Assembly: GCF_029867415.1 (NCBI RefSeq)
Contig: NC_081183.1
Span: 52,278,336-52,342,335, forward strand
Source: Vicia villosa
Lineage: Eukaryota > Streptophyta > Magnoliopsida > Fabales > Fabaceae
Direction: 5' to 3'
DNA: 64,000 nucleotides
The notes under the pieces are model-generated. The model did no database searches, was not told where the DNA came from, and saw only the letters and a program-made list of their open reading frames with translations. Below are positions 1-10,100 of this stretch, in pieces; position 1 is the first letter of the stretch, and each line of letters opens with the position of its first letter. Position numbers and translations under genes: made by a program.

Positions 1-807
1 TCTTCTTCATCAAGACATTTTAATTCTATAGCCTCTTCATCTTCATGTTTGTTGGGGCTGTTGTCCTCTTTCACATCTTTGTCATCTGTATTGGGCTGAT
101 TTGTGTCTACAGCAGTTTCTTTAATGATGTCTTCTGAAGACATACCTGCACCATCAAAAGAAATACCTTTTCCGACATTTTTTCGGACAAGACTCATCAA
201 AGGAAACATGAACTGACTCTTCAACAGTAAGTAAACGCTTATTGTACACTCTATATGCTTTAATTGATTGAGAGTAACCAAGAAAAATACCTTCATCCGC
301 TTTTGCATCAAACTTCCCTAGATTTTCCTTACCATTATTTAGAACAAAACATCTACAACCAAACACGTGAAGATGTGACAAGTTTGGTTTTCTCCCTTTC
401 AAAAGTTCATAAGGAGTCTTGTTTAAAATAGGGCGGGTTAATATTCTATTTAAAACATAGCAAGCTGTGCTAATCGCATCAGCCCAAAAGTATTTTGGTA
501 ATCCACCTTCATTGAGCATTGTTCTTGCCAATTCCTCAAGAACACGATTTTTGCGTTCTACGACTCCGTTTTGTTGTGGAGTTCTAGGAGCTGAAAAGTT
601 ATGCTCAATTCCATGCTTGTCACAAAACTTATCAAAGAGATGATTTTGAAACTCACCTCCATGATCACTTCGTATTGTAGTTATTTTTGAGTCCATCTTG
701 TTTTGGGACAGTTTTGCAAAACTTTTAAAAGCGGAAAAGGTTTCATCCTTGCTATGAAGAAAGATAGTCCATGTGAATCTAGAATAGTCGTCAACTATTA
801 CAAATCA
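1..807 (-). pseudogene. copia A integrase core and start of the RT linker
   Basis: Broken pol segment. Read on the minus strand from 807 it shows an integrase core: IVDDYSRFTW, then SDHGGEF with the second catalytic Asp, then the PQQNGVVERKN block carrying the catalytic Glu, followed by the conserved LNRILTRPILNKTPYELLKGRKP and HVFGCRCFVLN stretch. A TGA at 805-807 falls between the first (HMDLFGP) and second catalytic Asp. The frame is open from there to about 190. A T-run near 176-182 shifts the frame, and an acidic stretch typical of the integrase-RT linker continues in another frame to base 1. The family role is cDNA insertion; this copy cannot make it. Confidence 0.85.
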
Positions 808-1506
808 ATAGTAGTTTCCACCTAGGCTCTTAGTTCTTGATGGACCAAAGAGATCCATATGGAGAAGCTCAAGAGGTCGTGAAGTTGAGATTACGTTTTT
901 AGATTTGAACGACACTCTAGTTTGCTTTCCCATTTGGCATGCATCGCATAGGTGGTCTTTTGAAAACTTTATTTTTGGAAGACCGACTACTAAATCCTTA
1001 GACACAACTTTATTTGGCAAGTCAAAATTAACATGCGCTAAACGTCGATGCCAAAGCCAAGAATCATCATTCAAGGTGACAAGACATTTGTCGCTTGTTA
1101 ATGGAATCTCAAAAAGATCAAGCATATAAATGTTATTAACTCTAATTCCCTTAAACATAATCTTTTGCTCAGTATGTTCAAATGTGCAGCAGGATTTTGA
1201 AAAAGTCACTTTGTAACCTTTGTCGCACAATTGACTAATACTTAACAAGTTATGTTTAAGCCCCTCTACAAGGTGGACATCTGAAATAGTAGTGGTAGAG
1301 AGATTACCTACACTACCTTTCCCTAGAATTGTTCCTTTGTTATTGTCTCCATAAGTAACATATCCCTTCTTCTTTGCCTTGAAATCAATGAAGAGTGATA
1401 TGTCACCGGTCATATGCCTTGAGCATCCGCTGTCAAGAAACCATCGTCTATCCACGGGTTTAAGGCATTCAATCTGCAATATCAAAAGAGAGAGGTTGGT
1501 ACCCAA
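808..1506 (-). pseudogene. copia A protease and GAG-pre-integrase region
   Basis: Minus-strand frame with a retropepsin-like active site (FLDSGCSRHMTG), the downstream ILGKGSVG segment, then the GAG-pre-integrase WHRRLAHVNF motif. The HHCC zinc site of integrase ends in CDACQMGKQ and leads to LLHMDLFGP, which holds the first catalytic Asp. The protease cleaves the Gag-Pol polyprotein; the zinc site helps integrase form multimers. The frame ends at the TGA at 805-807. It overlaps the gag frame by about 25 bases in another phase (1482-1506), where a normal copia polyprotein would read straight through, so a frameshift has probably occurred near 1490. Confidence 0.85.
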
Positions 1507-2547
1507 TTTTCATTGGGTCCAATAGGGTAAGTAGTAACATGGTTGTCTTTGGGTTTCCATTGGTAAATGCCTTTAGGAACTAGGAATCTCCTAAACTTGC
1601 ATTTCTCAATGGTGTGACCTTTTCGACAACAATAATGACATAAACCATGATGATGGAATTGTTTACTTATGCTAATTGAATCCTTTGCAATCTTTTCAAC
1701 AAATGAATATTTTGCATAAGGAGGATTCAATGTCTTTTTAAAATTCTTTGGATCAATAGCAAAAGTAACCTTGGGTTGTAAAGCCTTTTCCAATTTAGCA
1801 TTAAGAGTTTTTACCTCTTGCTGCCAAATGTGACATACTCCACAATATCTAGTTTCTATACATCCATCAATATTCTTTGTATTTTCTGCAATGCTAGCTT
1901 TTAGATCTTTTAGATCTCGTTCGGCTTTGTAAACTTTACCCTCCAAGTGTGAAAAAATTTGTTTGTCGGAGGATAGTCCTTTAAAAGCTTCAACGGCTTC
2001 TTTATGCAGTTTTTCAAAAGCTATTTTCAGTTCAGAAAAAGTAAGAGAGTTAAAGTTATTATAGTAGGCTTGTCTTACTTTCTTTTGATCGCTTTTCTTC
2101 TTGTGGTGAGGCTGGTTGTAGTCATGAGCCATGAGACATAGATTTGCGCTTTCATCATCGTCACTTGAGTCTTCATCAATTGAAGATTCACTATCACTTT
2201 CCCATGCTATGTAAGCTCGCCTTTGTTTGTTGGATTTCTTTGATACCGGCCCTTTTTCTTTCTTAATTTTGGGACATTCAGTTTTGTAGTGTCCAGATTT
2301 TCCACAATTAAAACAGGATCCTTTGCCTCTATATTTCTTACTTTCCTCTTGCTTTGATTCGGTGGATTGTCTACAAAACTTCGCTAGATTTTTGTCGGAG
2401 TGTTTGATTCCATTTCTTCGTATGTATCTATTATATCTCCGAACGAACAGCCCCATTTCTTCATCATCCGAATCTTCATCACTAGTTGAGTCATCATCAA
2501 ATTTCTCTATCTTTGAGGACTTGGAACTAGAAGCTTTGAGAGCTAAT
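1482..2547 (-). pseudogene. copia A gag, C-terminal half
   Basis: Minus-strand open frame from the LARD junction at 2547 to a stop at 1482. It holds a serine/aspartate-rich acidic linker, then a CCHC zinc knuckle (CFNCGKSGHYKTEC, about 2320-2280), a charged coiled-coil-like middle, and a second knuckle (CHYCCRKGHTIEKC, about 1640-1600). The knuckles bind RNA in the nucleocapsid part of Gag. The frame stays open up to the CTAAT duplication and matches the phase of the N-half at 16101-16812, so the gene was continuous before the LARD landed. Confidence 0.88.
2543..2547. repeat. Target site duplication CTAAT, left of LARD
   Basis: Five bases CTAAT precede the TG of the left LTR and recur directly after the right LTR at 16101-16105. 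This is the direct mark of an integrase-mediated insertion. Confidence 0.97.
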
Positions 2548-3689
2548 TGTCATACCCCAAAATTTGCTCTCCTCTGCTTATCTTCAATGGCTCAAGTCAC
2601 TCTCTCCTATTCAAAATTAGGGTTTGCATTGCATCAGAGGATTTTGAACCTCTGAGGCCCCAAATGGATCTCTAAGTGTCTCACACGTATCAATGCACCT
2701 CCTTGTCAAAAGTCAAGCTTCTATTCCAAGGATTGGTCACTCAATGGCTCAGACGACTAATAATCGGCTGTGTTGACCTAAAAGTCAACTATAGTCAAAA
2801 TACAATCAAACTGCAAGATTTTAGGTCAAAAGCAAGTATGTGAGGTTATATCCATCATTTGATCAAAGTTTGATCATGATCCATCAATAGAAACTCAGAA
2901 ATGAACAAATACAAAAGGTTCAAATTAGGGTTTCTTTAGGAGAAAGTCAACGCAACTTTGACTGGTCATAACTTTCACACGGAGTATCAGAAATTTCTCA
3001 ACCAAAGCTTGTTCTCAAGGAAATTTCGTCCTCTACAACTTTGATGTTGGGCCCGGAATCAAGAAATGCACCATTTGAGAGATATAGTCCAATACATTAT
3101 AGGTCCTCCACAAGAGTCAACAAAAGACACATTTTGAGACAAAGCTCATAACTTGACCATGGAAGCTTCAATGGAGATGAAACCAAAGGCATCATTTAGA
3201 GGAAACATTAAGCTTTCCAAAAGGGTCAAAATCACTTTCATATGATTAAAAACAAGAGAGATATGATCAGAAGAAGTTGGCTAAAATTCAAGAAACTCAT
3301 AAAAACCAAAGTGATGAATTTTGAGTTTATGACTAAATGGGCCTAAAATATGGATTCCAAACATGACCATGGGCTTTGTAATTATATTTTAATTAATTAT
3401 TTCATTTTTATAATATTTTCTTTATTTATTTGAATTTTTAATTCATTTAAATATGAATAAATTATTATAAAATATGAAAAATTAATTTTAAATCAAAGAT
3501 TTGATTTTGGAATCAAATCCAATCACTCAAATACTTCATATGGGGTGCAAATTTCGTGCAAAAGGAATTGAAAAGAGATAAGAGTGATTTTTTTGAACCA
3601 AAATAGCAAGATTTTCAATCAAATCTTTCCAATTTTTTTCTCTCCATTCAACCTAATTTCCAAGCAAGATTCCAACCCTAATTGGCCCA

Positions 3690-3699
3690 TATATATACT
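3690..3699 (+). promoter_or_regulatory. Likely TATA box of LARD 5' LTR
   Basis: The run CATATATATAC lies in a GGCCCATATATATAC context about 1.14 kb into the LTR, downstream of the TTGAC-rich U3. In the Ogre1 and T3 LTRs the TATA box likewise follows a GGCC word (GGCCTATAAAT). The same run recurs in the right LTR near 13920. Confidence 0.5.
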
Positions 3700-4507
3700 A
3701 AAAATATTCAGAAAGTGGGAAAAATGAAAAAGCTGGTTGACAAACCCTATTCTAAGTTTCTAAAAAACCAAGTATTCAAGAAACTAGGGCATAAGAAGAA
3801 TTGGATCCCCAGCCGCTTTTGGGGGGAGAGAACTCCATATTTGCCTTCCTGAAGACGAAAAGAGGGAGGATGAGTCAAGAGCCGCGCCCAGAACACGTGA
3901 ACATCGCATACAGTAATTCGTATTTTTCGCTTTTATTTTGATTTTCGTATCTCATTAGCATATGTATTTTAATCTGAATTAACCATATTAACAAGTTTAT
4001 GAAGTGATATAAGACAGGTCTGGGCTATTACATGCGAGTTTTGACGTAAGGATCAAGCTCTACCATTATTGGCCGTGACCTCATCACCTTCTTCGTTCTC
4101 AAACTTGCAGACCGTTTCAGGAGAAAATAAGCATTCCATTGAATTCGCAGGGGGAAATATAGGTGATCTGGGTCCTTTTAATTTGTCTTTAGATTGGTTT
4201 ACGCAGGTTTGGTTTTATGTAGATCGGAGAAGGAGGTGGAGAACCACCGTGTGTGGTGGTTTGAATGGTCTGCTAGTTCGCGTGGCAACGTATCAATTCC
4301 TGATTGGTCGGTCAGCTTCTCCTCTTCTCTCTCCTTCCACGCGCAACTCCTCATTGGAGGGTCAACAAATGGACAACCTCTCTCCTCCTGTCATTCGTCC
4401 ACCAATAATACGTGGGGCCCGAGTTGGTTTTTATTTGACTTTTACCATTGAGTTTTAGCTTTCATATATTAACTTTCTTCAGTAAAACGCTAACAACTAA
4501 TCACGTG

Positions 4508-4563
4508 TAGCCTGACTGGTAAGGGAGATGTACTTGTCACCATAAGGACCAGGGTTCGATCCC
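4508..4563 (+). promoter_or_regulatory. tRNA-like A/B-box module in LARD 5' LTR
   Basis: TAGCCTGACTGGTAAGGG resembles a tRNA D-arm / A box. GGTTCGATCCC, 45 bases on, fits the B-box consensus GGTTCGANNCC and sits in a T-arm-like hairpin (CAGGG, six-base loop, CCCTG). No acceptor stem is evident, so this is not a tRNA gene. It may be a tRNA-derived or SINE-like relic, or an internal RNA polymerase III promoter. Confidence 0.5.
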
Positions 4564-5554
4564 TGAATCCAAATTATCATTTTGGGTTATTATTTCTTCC
4601 ATATTCCAGCGCGTACACAAAGGAGGAGGCTACGATACACCCTCAATGCTCAGCCGTAGGATCTCCTACCATCCAGATCTAACGCACACAAAGCTGAGAG
4701 CATACCATGGACATTCATCAATGCGCCATACTGGATAATAGCCAGGTTTTCTATAGTCTTTTTATTTTTTATTCTACTATTTATTTATTTAGATTAAGCA
4801 TTAATAATTATAATTACTTACTTAAATTAATTTATTTTAGGATTATGATAAAATTAGGATTAGGGCCATGGTTATCTTCCCGATTATTTTTCCGACTATT
4901 CGATTAATTTATTTAATTGATTGATATTAATTTCAAAAAAACCTAGGAACCCTTATTAATGCATTAGGGTTCGCTCAATCCCCATTGGCCCTTGCCCAAA
5001 TATTAGGATTTAAATTATTATTCGTTTCGACTAAATTTATTGGTCGCGATGGTTAATAATCGATTAATTTAATTAATCAAATCCTATAAATTAAAATAAA
5101 CATTATTTTGCTAAATGGTTTTAACCATCTTATTGGTTATGATGATTAGCATACCTTATCAATTTGTTATTATTTGTAATCGTATTAATCGGTTATGAGA
5201 GGTAACAGTATAGAAATACAAATTCATAAAATAATAAAATACGTTAATTCATTATTAGTGATAATCGAATCAATCGATTTGAATTGGTAATGGTGCAAAA
5301 CCCCAATCTTTTAACTATGGTGATCAAACCTATTGATCATTGCGGTTAATTGTGCCAAATCAAGATTGTACGCCCGAAACATCTAAAATACACTAAACCA
5401 CGATACTACAGGATTTTTATCCTAGGCAACTCAAAATGCCCTTTCAAATCAAATTCAAACTGCGATAGGCAATTCGAAGAGCCTCAAAACAATTTCAAAA
5501 CAACTTCACACAATCTCTATAATCAATTCTAAGGCGTACAATCCTATGCCCGAA

Positions 5555-5591
5555 CTACGTTGACTCTGATTCTCCCTAAGGAGATACGTAG
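5555..5591 (+). promoter_or_regulatory. Two-tier stem-loop in LARD U5 (5' LTR)
   Basis: CTACGT (5555-5560) pairs with ACGTAG (5586-5591). Inside it TCTCC (5571-5575) pairs with GGAGA (5580-5584) around the loop CTAA. GATACGTAGGCA words are common in LTRs of plant Ty3/gypsy elements. The function is unknown; the copy in the right LTR is at 15786-15822. Confidence 0.55.
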
Positions 5592-5735
5592 GCACTTGGC
5601 AACAAGGCGAGTCCCCCTCTTCCAAACTCTAATCATGTTCAAATAATTAGCCTTTAACTCTATTTACTGTCTGTCATCTTTCTTTATGTTTTGCCATAAC
5701 CCTTATCTTTGCAATGTTAACCTTTAGGAAAGGGT

Positions 5736-5762
5736 TGAGGGTGCCTAACACCTTCCCTCGAC
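5736..5762 (+). promoter_or_regulatory. Conserved U5 stem-loop GGGTGCCTAACACCTTCCC (LARD 5' LTR)
   Basis: TTGAGGGTG pairs with CAC...CCCTCGA around CCTAA. The same core is present in element sense in both Ogre LTRs, with different but still paired flanks. The position is about 110-130 bases before the LTR end. Confidence 0.65.
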
Positions 5763-5871
5763 CTGAATATAGTATCTTACCCAGATCTCTCAACTATGTA
5801 AGGTTTCCTATTCGCCTTGGTAGAATAGGTGACGACTCTCTAAGTTAAATTTTTAGGCAGGTTGCTACAGC

Positions 5872-5889
5872 TGGCGACTCTGCTGGGGA
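5872..5889 (+). promoter_or_regulatory. Primer binding site of LARD
   Basis: TGGCGACTCTGCTGGGGA begins two bases after the LTR. It is identical to the PBS of both Ogres here. Ogre PBS sequences of this type are described as complementary to tRNA-Arg. Confidence 0.9.
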
Positions 5890-6715
5890 TACACTTAACG
5901 GTGAATTACTATGCTCCTAAGGCTTGAGAGGGTTTAGGTTTAGGTTTGTGGCAAACGGTTTAGGTTTGGCAAAATTTTCAGGGTTTGGCTAATTAGCCAA
6001 AATTAGGGTTTATTTTTCTTTATATGTAAATATTTAAAATTTTTTATTTTATTTATTTATTTATAATTTTGCCTTTTACATCAATTGAATAAATACCTGT
6101 TTATAAAAAAAAAAAATCTGTTTATTTAAATATTTGCTGCGTATTGTATTTTTTTAAATTGCAAGCGGCCGGATTCAAGGTTAGTTTCAAATATTTAAAT
6201 TTTATTTATTTATTTATTTTCCTTTTCAATTTCATTACTGCAATTTAATTAAATATTTATTTAAGTGAATATTTATTTCTATTATATTTGCTGGTGTTTT
6301 TTTATGTTGTGTTAAACCCTAAGTGTGGGAGTTAACTTTGAGATCAATAGGGGAGTATGAATCGCCTACGAGTCTCACTGATAACTCCACTCGGAGTGGG
6401 TTAGGTATTTGGAAAGGTCCGAAACGAAGCTTGACTTTGTGGAGGGCTGGACTGGATACTTAGCTGATCTCTCCGGGAACCTACCCCAAAAATTTGAACC
6501 TCATGGATAAAATGAGTTGTTCTAAAATCCGAAGAGACAAAAAGTCTCGGAGGCTACGAACGACCCCATGAGACCTTCTAGAACCCCCCTATAAAAAGGT
6601 TGGCTCCCAAGAGCCGCTACGTCGAACCTATGAACCTAGGACTTTTGTGCTGCTATGCTCTTTATATGTTTGCAATTTATATACTTCGAATATCTATGCG
6701 TTTCGATTTTGCAGG
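5890..6715 (+). other. LARD 5' leader, non-coding
   Basis: AT-rich beginning (5990-6300), then a more GC-rich stretch with short inverted words (for example AAAGTCTCGG, and TTGGCTCCCAAGAGCC near 6600). No gag-like frame is seen. By position it corresponds to the Ogre leader. Confidence 0.6.
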
Positions 6716-7340
6716 TATCCCCACGTGGTCCCTAGCCTGTAGGGACTCTAATTTCTAAAGACCATGTCTTTCCCACGAAGGACATCACCATCTATGCATC
6801 CCCTAGCCTGTGGGGATTTTATTTTTATATCCTTGTATTCTTACAACTACGTGTCCTTCCCACGAAGGACATTTCTATTAACGCACATCGATTGGCCTCT
6901 CGATGGCCATGCGATCTAGTGACTGTCTTGAACGGTCACCTCGTGCCTACATCTATGCAGTCCCTAGCCTGTAGGGACTCTATTTCAAAAAAAAATCACA
7001 TCCTTCATACGAAGGACAACTTCATTAGCATGCGTTCGATTAGCCTCTCGATGGCTATGAGATCTAGTGACTGTCTTGAACGGTCACTCCATGTTTGTCT
7101 CCGCACACCCTTTAACTTGTAGGGTTCGGATTTCCATTTATGCGTCTTCATCCCTAGCTTGTAGGGATTTCTCTTCGCCCAATATCGTCCTTATATAGGT
7201 TGTGTTCCGCATAGAGAACCTTCCCACGAGGGACAAATTCATTGGTACACATTGATTGGCCTCTCGATGGCCATGAGATTTAGTGACTGTCTTGAACGGT
7301 CATTAGCCGCTATCCTCTGCATACTCTCGAATTCGAGGGA
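6716..7340 (+). repeat. LARD stem-loop array 1 (period irregular, about 150 bp)
   Basis: Degenerate repeats built from three recurring hairpins. The first is a CCCTA-GCCTG-TAGGG family (6730-6744, 6798-6817, 6959-6979, 7107-7125, 7150-7168). The second is a GTCCTTC-CCAC-GAAGGAC family (6853-6870 and others). The third is GTGACTG...CGGTCAC (near 6915, 7065, 7280). Stems vary between copies but remain paired: AGTCCCTA/TAGGGACT, ATCCCC/GGGGAT, ATCCCTA/TAGGGAT, ACCCT/AGGGT. Confidence 0.75.
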
Positions 7341-7429
7341 TTTCCCTTAGCGTGTCATAACATTTATCCTGCAAAGATTCCGAAAGGGTCTAATGTCGCC
7401 TCTAAGGCTATCCCTAGGATCATATGTTA

Positions 7430-7545
7430 CACGTTTGCATTGCATACACGGAGTTACAGTACAAGGAGTCTCTCGCTTACGCATGCATTTGCATTTTCAT
7501 GCATTCATACATTCACATTTGCATTTCTATCTTCGCCCGCATCCA
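7430..7545 (+). repeat. GCAT-rich tract in LARD
   Basis: A run rich in GCATT, CATAC and ATGCA words. Similar tracts lie between ORF1 and gag (38120-38240) and in the 3' region (29560-29630) of Ogre1, and at 10945-11130 and 12360-12500 of the LARD. It may be what remains of an Ogre-like spacer. Confidence 0.4.
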
Positions 7546-10100
7546 TACCAGCCATGCTAGCCGGTTTCCCGAAACTCCCAAAAAAATCAAAGGATCGTAG
7601 ACTACGGAGCAAGGAGAATAAAAGATCTCAGTCTTGCTAAAGAAAAAAGATGCCTTTCGCCATGCCAGCCGCATGTCCATGCCTTGTCATAACAGGATTA
7701 TGAATACAATGAAGGTTGTCATCGAGCAAGGATTAGTTCAACAAAGAGTTCCCTCATAGATACACTCAAGATGTATCTAGTTATAAAGGGGTTCATCTTA
7801 GAACATATCAAACTTTCGAGGACGCTCTACGATAACCTGGGGGCAAGGATTAGTCCAACTGGGGCAATATCCTGAACAAAGAGGCATAACTACGATGGAG
7901 GGAATTCGACATATGTCAGCCCCACGCCAAGAAAAAAGGGTCATAGGTGATACTATCCTTAGGAAAAGCAAAAGAGGTTCAGTCAAAGGAAACTCATGAA
8001 GTTCCGATACGACGAAAACCCACCGCCAACGATTTATTCCCGCCAGGTTTGACATGTCCAAAGAAAATTCGAGGTTGCCCTCACTTCTACAAGTTTAAGA
8101 ATCTAAGGAGTGAGACAAGGTCAGTGGATCTACAAAGGAGATTATCCCCAGGATCAATAGGTGTTTACCGTGCTCATAATTTCAACCCTTACGACCGCTA
8201 AGTGTTACTCAAGATAAAAGTTGTACCTTCGGATTAGTAATTCTAATGAGACAACCATGCAGGTTTTGGAGTCAATTCACTCACTCACTACCATGACTTT
8301 CCAGTCACACACTTCTATTTTTAGGGTTATTAACAAACTTGAGGGAGAATGACGAATACAAAAACTAAGTCCAGCTAAACATATGCTTTCAAGGTAAGGC
8401 CGAGCCGAGGATGTACAGGCATTGTTTCAATTCCCAAACAGTGGAGATATAAGGATGTTAATCCCTCGTTACCCCCTCGAGCCAGGAGTTGGAGTTTGTT
8501 TCTACTTTGTCAAATAAACCTTGATTTTAACCAGGGGCAGGGTAGATTTCAATTAATTCAATGGTGTATTTTGGTTGTTAAGAGAATCAGTCAATCCAAG
8601 CAAGAATTCAAGCAAGGTTCAAGCATAAAGTTCAAGCATGTCTTCTTCCTCGCGTTCATCCAAGATTGAGGAAGCAATGGAGATAACATTCACAACAATC
8701 TTCTTCCTCAATAGATCATTCAAGATCGAGGAAGTATCAAAGGCGAAGCTTACAAATCAAAATCAACATAGCAGTCACAACATGCAATATCCAAGAATCA
8801 ATCTCAAAAGGAGCTTTCAAGAATAAAAAACGCCCGCTAAGTCAAATTGAAAATTCCATAAAAGGAAACAAAAAGACTTAGGCAAAATTGGGGCATCCCG
8901 ATGGGTCAAATTCAAAAGAATTAGCTCATGCAAAAATAAGGGATAAAAACAAAGGCGAAATACAAAGGATAATCTTGTGACTGCTAAACCATCAAAGCTT
9001 CACATCAATGCTTGGATCTTTACAACATATGTCATCAAAGTTTGGATCTCTACTAAGGCTTCTGCTCAACATCGAAACTGAAACGATTCTCTTGCAAACA
9101 AAGCACATCCATTGGATTAGGCGAATTCTTAGGATCTGGAGAACATCAAGGAGAAAGGGGTGGGATAAATAAAATTTTGAGCCTTATATCCATTGTTTCT
9201 TAAAACATGAACCAGGCCAAGTTACAACATTTAAAAGTCCTAATTGAGGCAAGGTTAACTACGAAAGCATATTAAGCAGGAATTTGTTGTACTGACTCCT
9301 ATGTTTGTTAAAACTACTTCTAATCACTATGCTTCTTCAAGCATTCTTTTCAAAACCATCCCGTCCTAATTCATAACGGACTTCGATTTCAAAACTTGCA
9401 TACGCATTCCATTGGAGCTACTTCTCAAAAAGTACAACATCATCTACAAGTATACACTTAGCATCGAGGAAATCTCGAAATGGGTTAATCAAAGGTGATC
9501 ATTTCTAATAAAGACCCTGGAGTCGGGAGAACCACATCTAGGGGGTTCTCCTAAACAGGGGCAAAAATTTCAAGGAGCACAGGGGCATACAATCGAACAT
9601 CCTATTAACTAGGGGCAGTCTTCCTAAGGTTCAATCGACTTGGGGCACATCTCAAAGCAATCTCAAACAGGGGCATGTCATACATGGGAAGAATTCAAAT
9701 TCAAAGGATAGAACACTATGGATAACCTTCCATGACCTGGAGATCAGGGGCACACCCTTCAATCTAAACATCGAAGCATATGACAAGGCTATTCCCTGGG
9801 GAACTTCCTTCATAAGCATCTTTCTCCATGAAAATACTGGGGCAATGGATATCAAATCCGCAAGACACACAACAAAAGAAAAGGGTGTTCCCATACTTTA
9901 CAGATCTTTCTCCTAACTACGATCTTCAAAAACAGGTATCGGGGAATCGCGCTAGCATCACACCCCATCTTATTAAACAAACCTGCAACTCCAGCGAACT
10001 ATATACGCTTTGGTTATTAATAACCTACCATTGAAGCATCATACAAATACATACAAATCACGCATTACATACATTGGTTGATACATTACACCGTGACTCT
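7546..10100 (+). other. LARD interior, non-coding, with PPT-like words
   Basis: No coding frame of recognisable family. It contains about eleven GGGGCA words resembling the real PPT core, near 7839, 7861, 8531, 8889, 9555, 9579, 9610, 9641, 9668, 9745 and 9837. The copies at 9555, 9579 and 9668 share ACAGGGGCA with the PPT. Two long hairpins with CTTCCTC/GAGGAAG stems lie at about 8644-8738. Confidence 0.5.

Larger units (their letters stand above)
2548..5869 (+). repeat. LARD 5' LTR
   Basis: 3322 bp, from TGTCATACCCC to GTTGCTACA. It carries a W-box-like (TTGAC) rich U3, a TATA-like run near 3690, a more GC-rich block at 4060-4460, a tRNA-like module near 4508-4563, an AT-rich stretch at 4740-5330, and two stem-loop motifs near the end (5555-5591 and 5736-5762). 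Open frames inside it (for example 4069-4458) recur in the other LTR simply because the LTRs are copies; I do not call them genes. Confidence 0.97.

Noticed and set aside
2323..2655. A plus-strand frame spanning the copia A / LARD junction
   Set aside because: Antisense shadow of gag running into the LTR, with no motif.
4069..4458. A 129-codon plus-strand frame present in both LARD LTRs
   Set aside because: Recurrence only reflects LTR duplication. It starts at GTG, overlaps another frame of similar length, and resembles no family I know.
4508..4563. A genuine tRNA gene
   Set aside because: A- and B-box-like parts are present, but no acceptor stem and no convincing anticodon arm.
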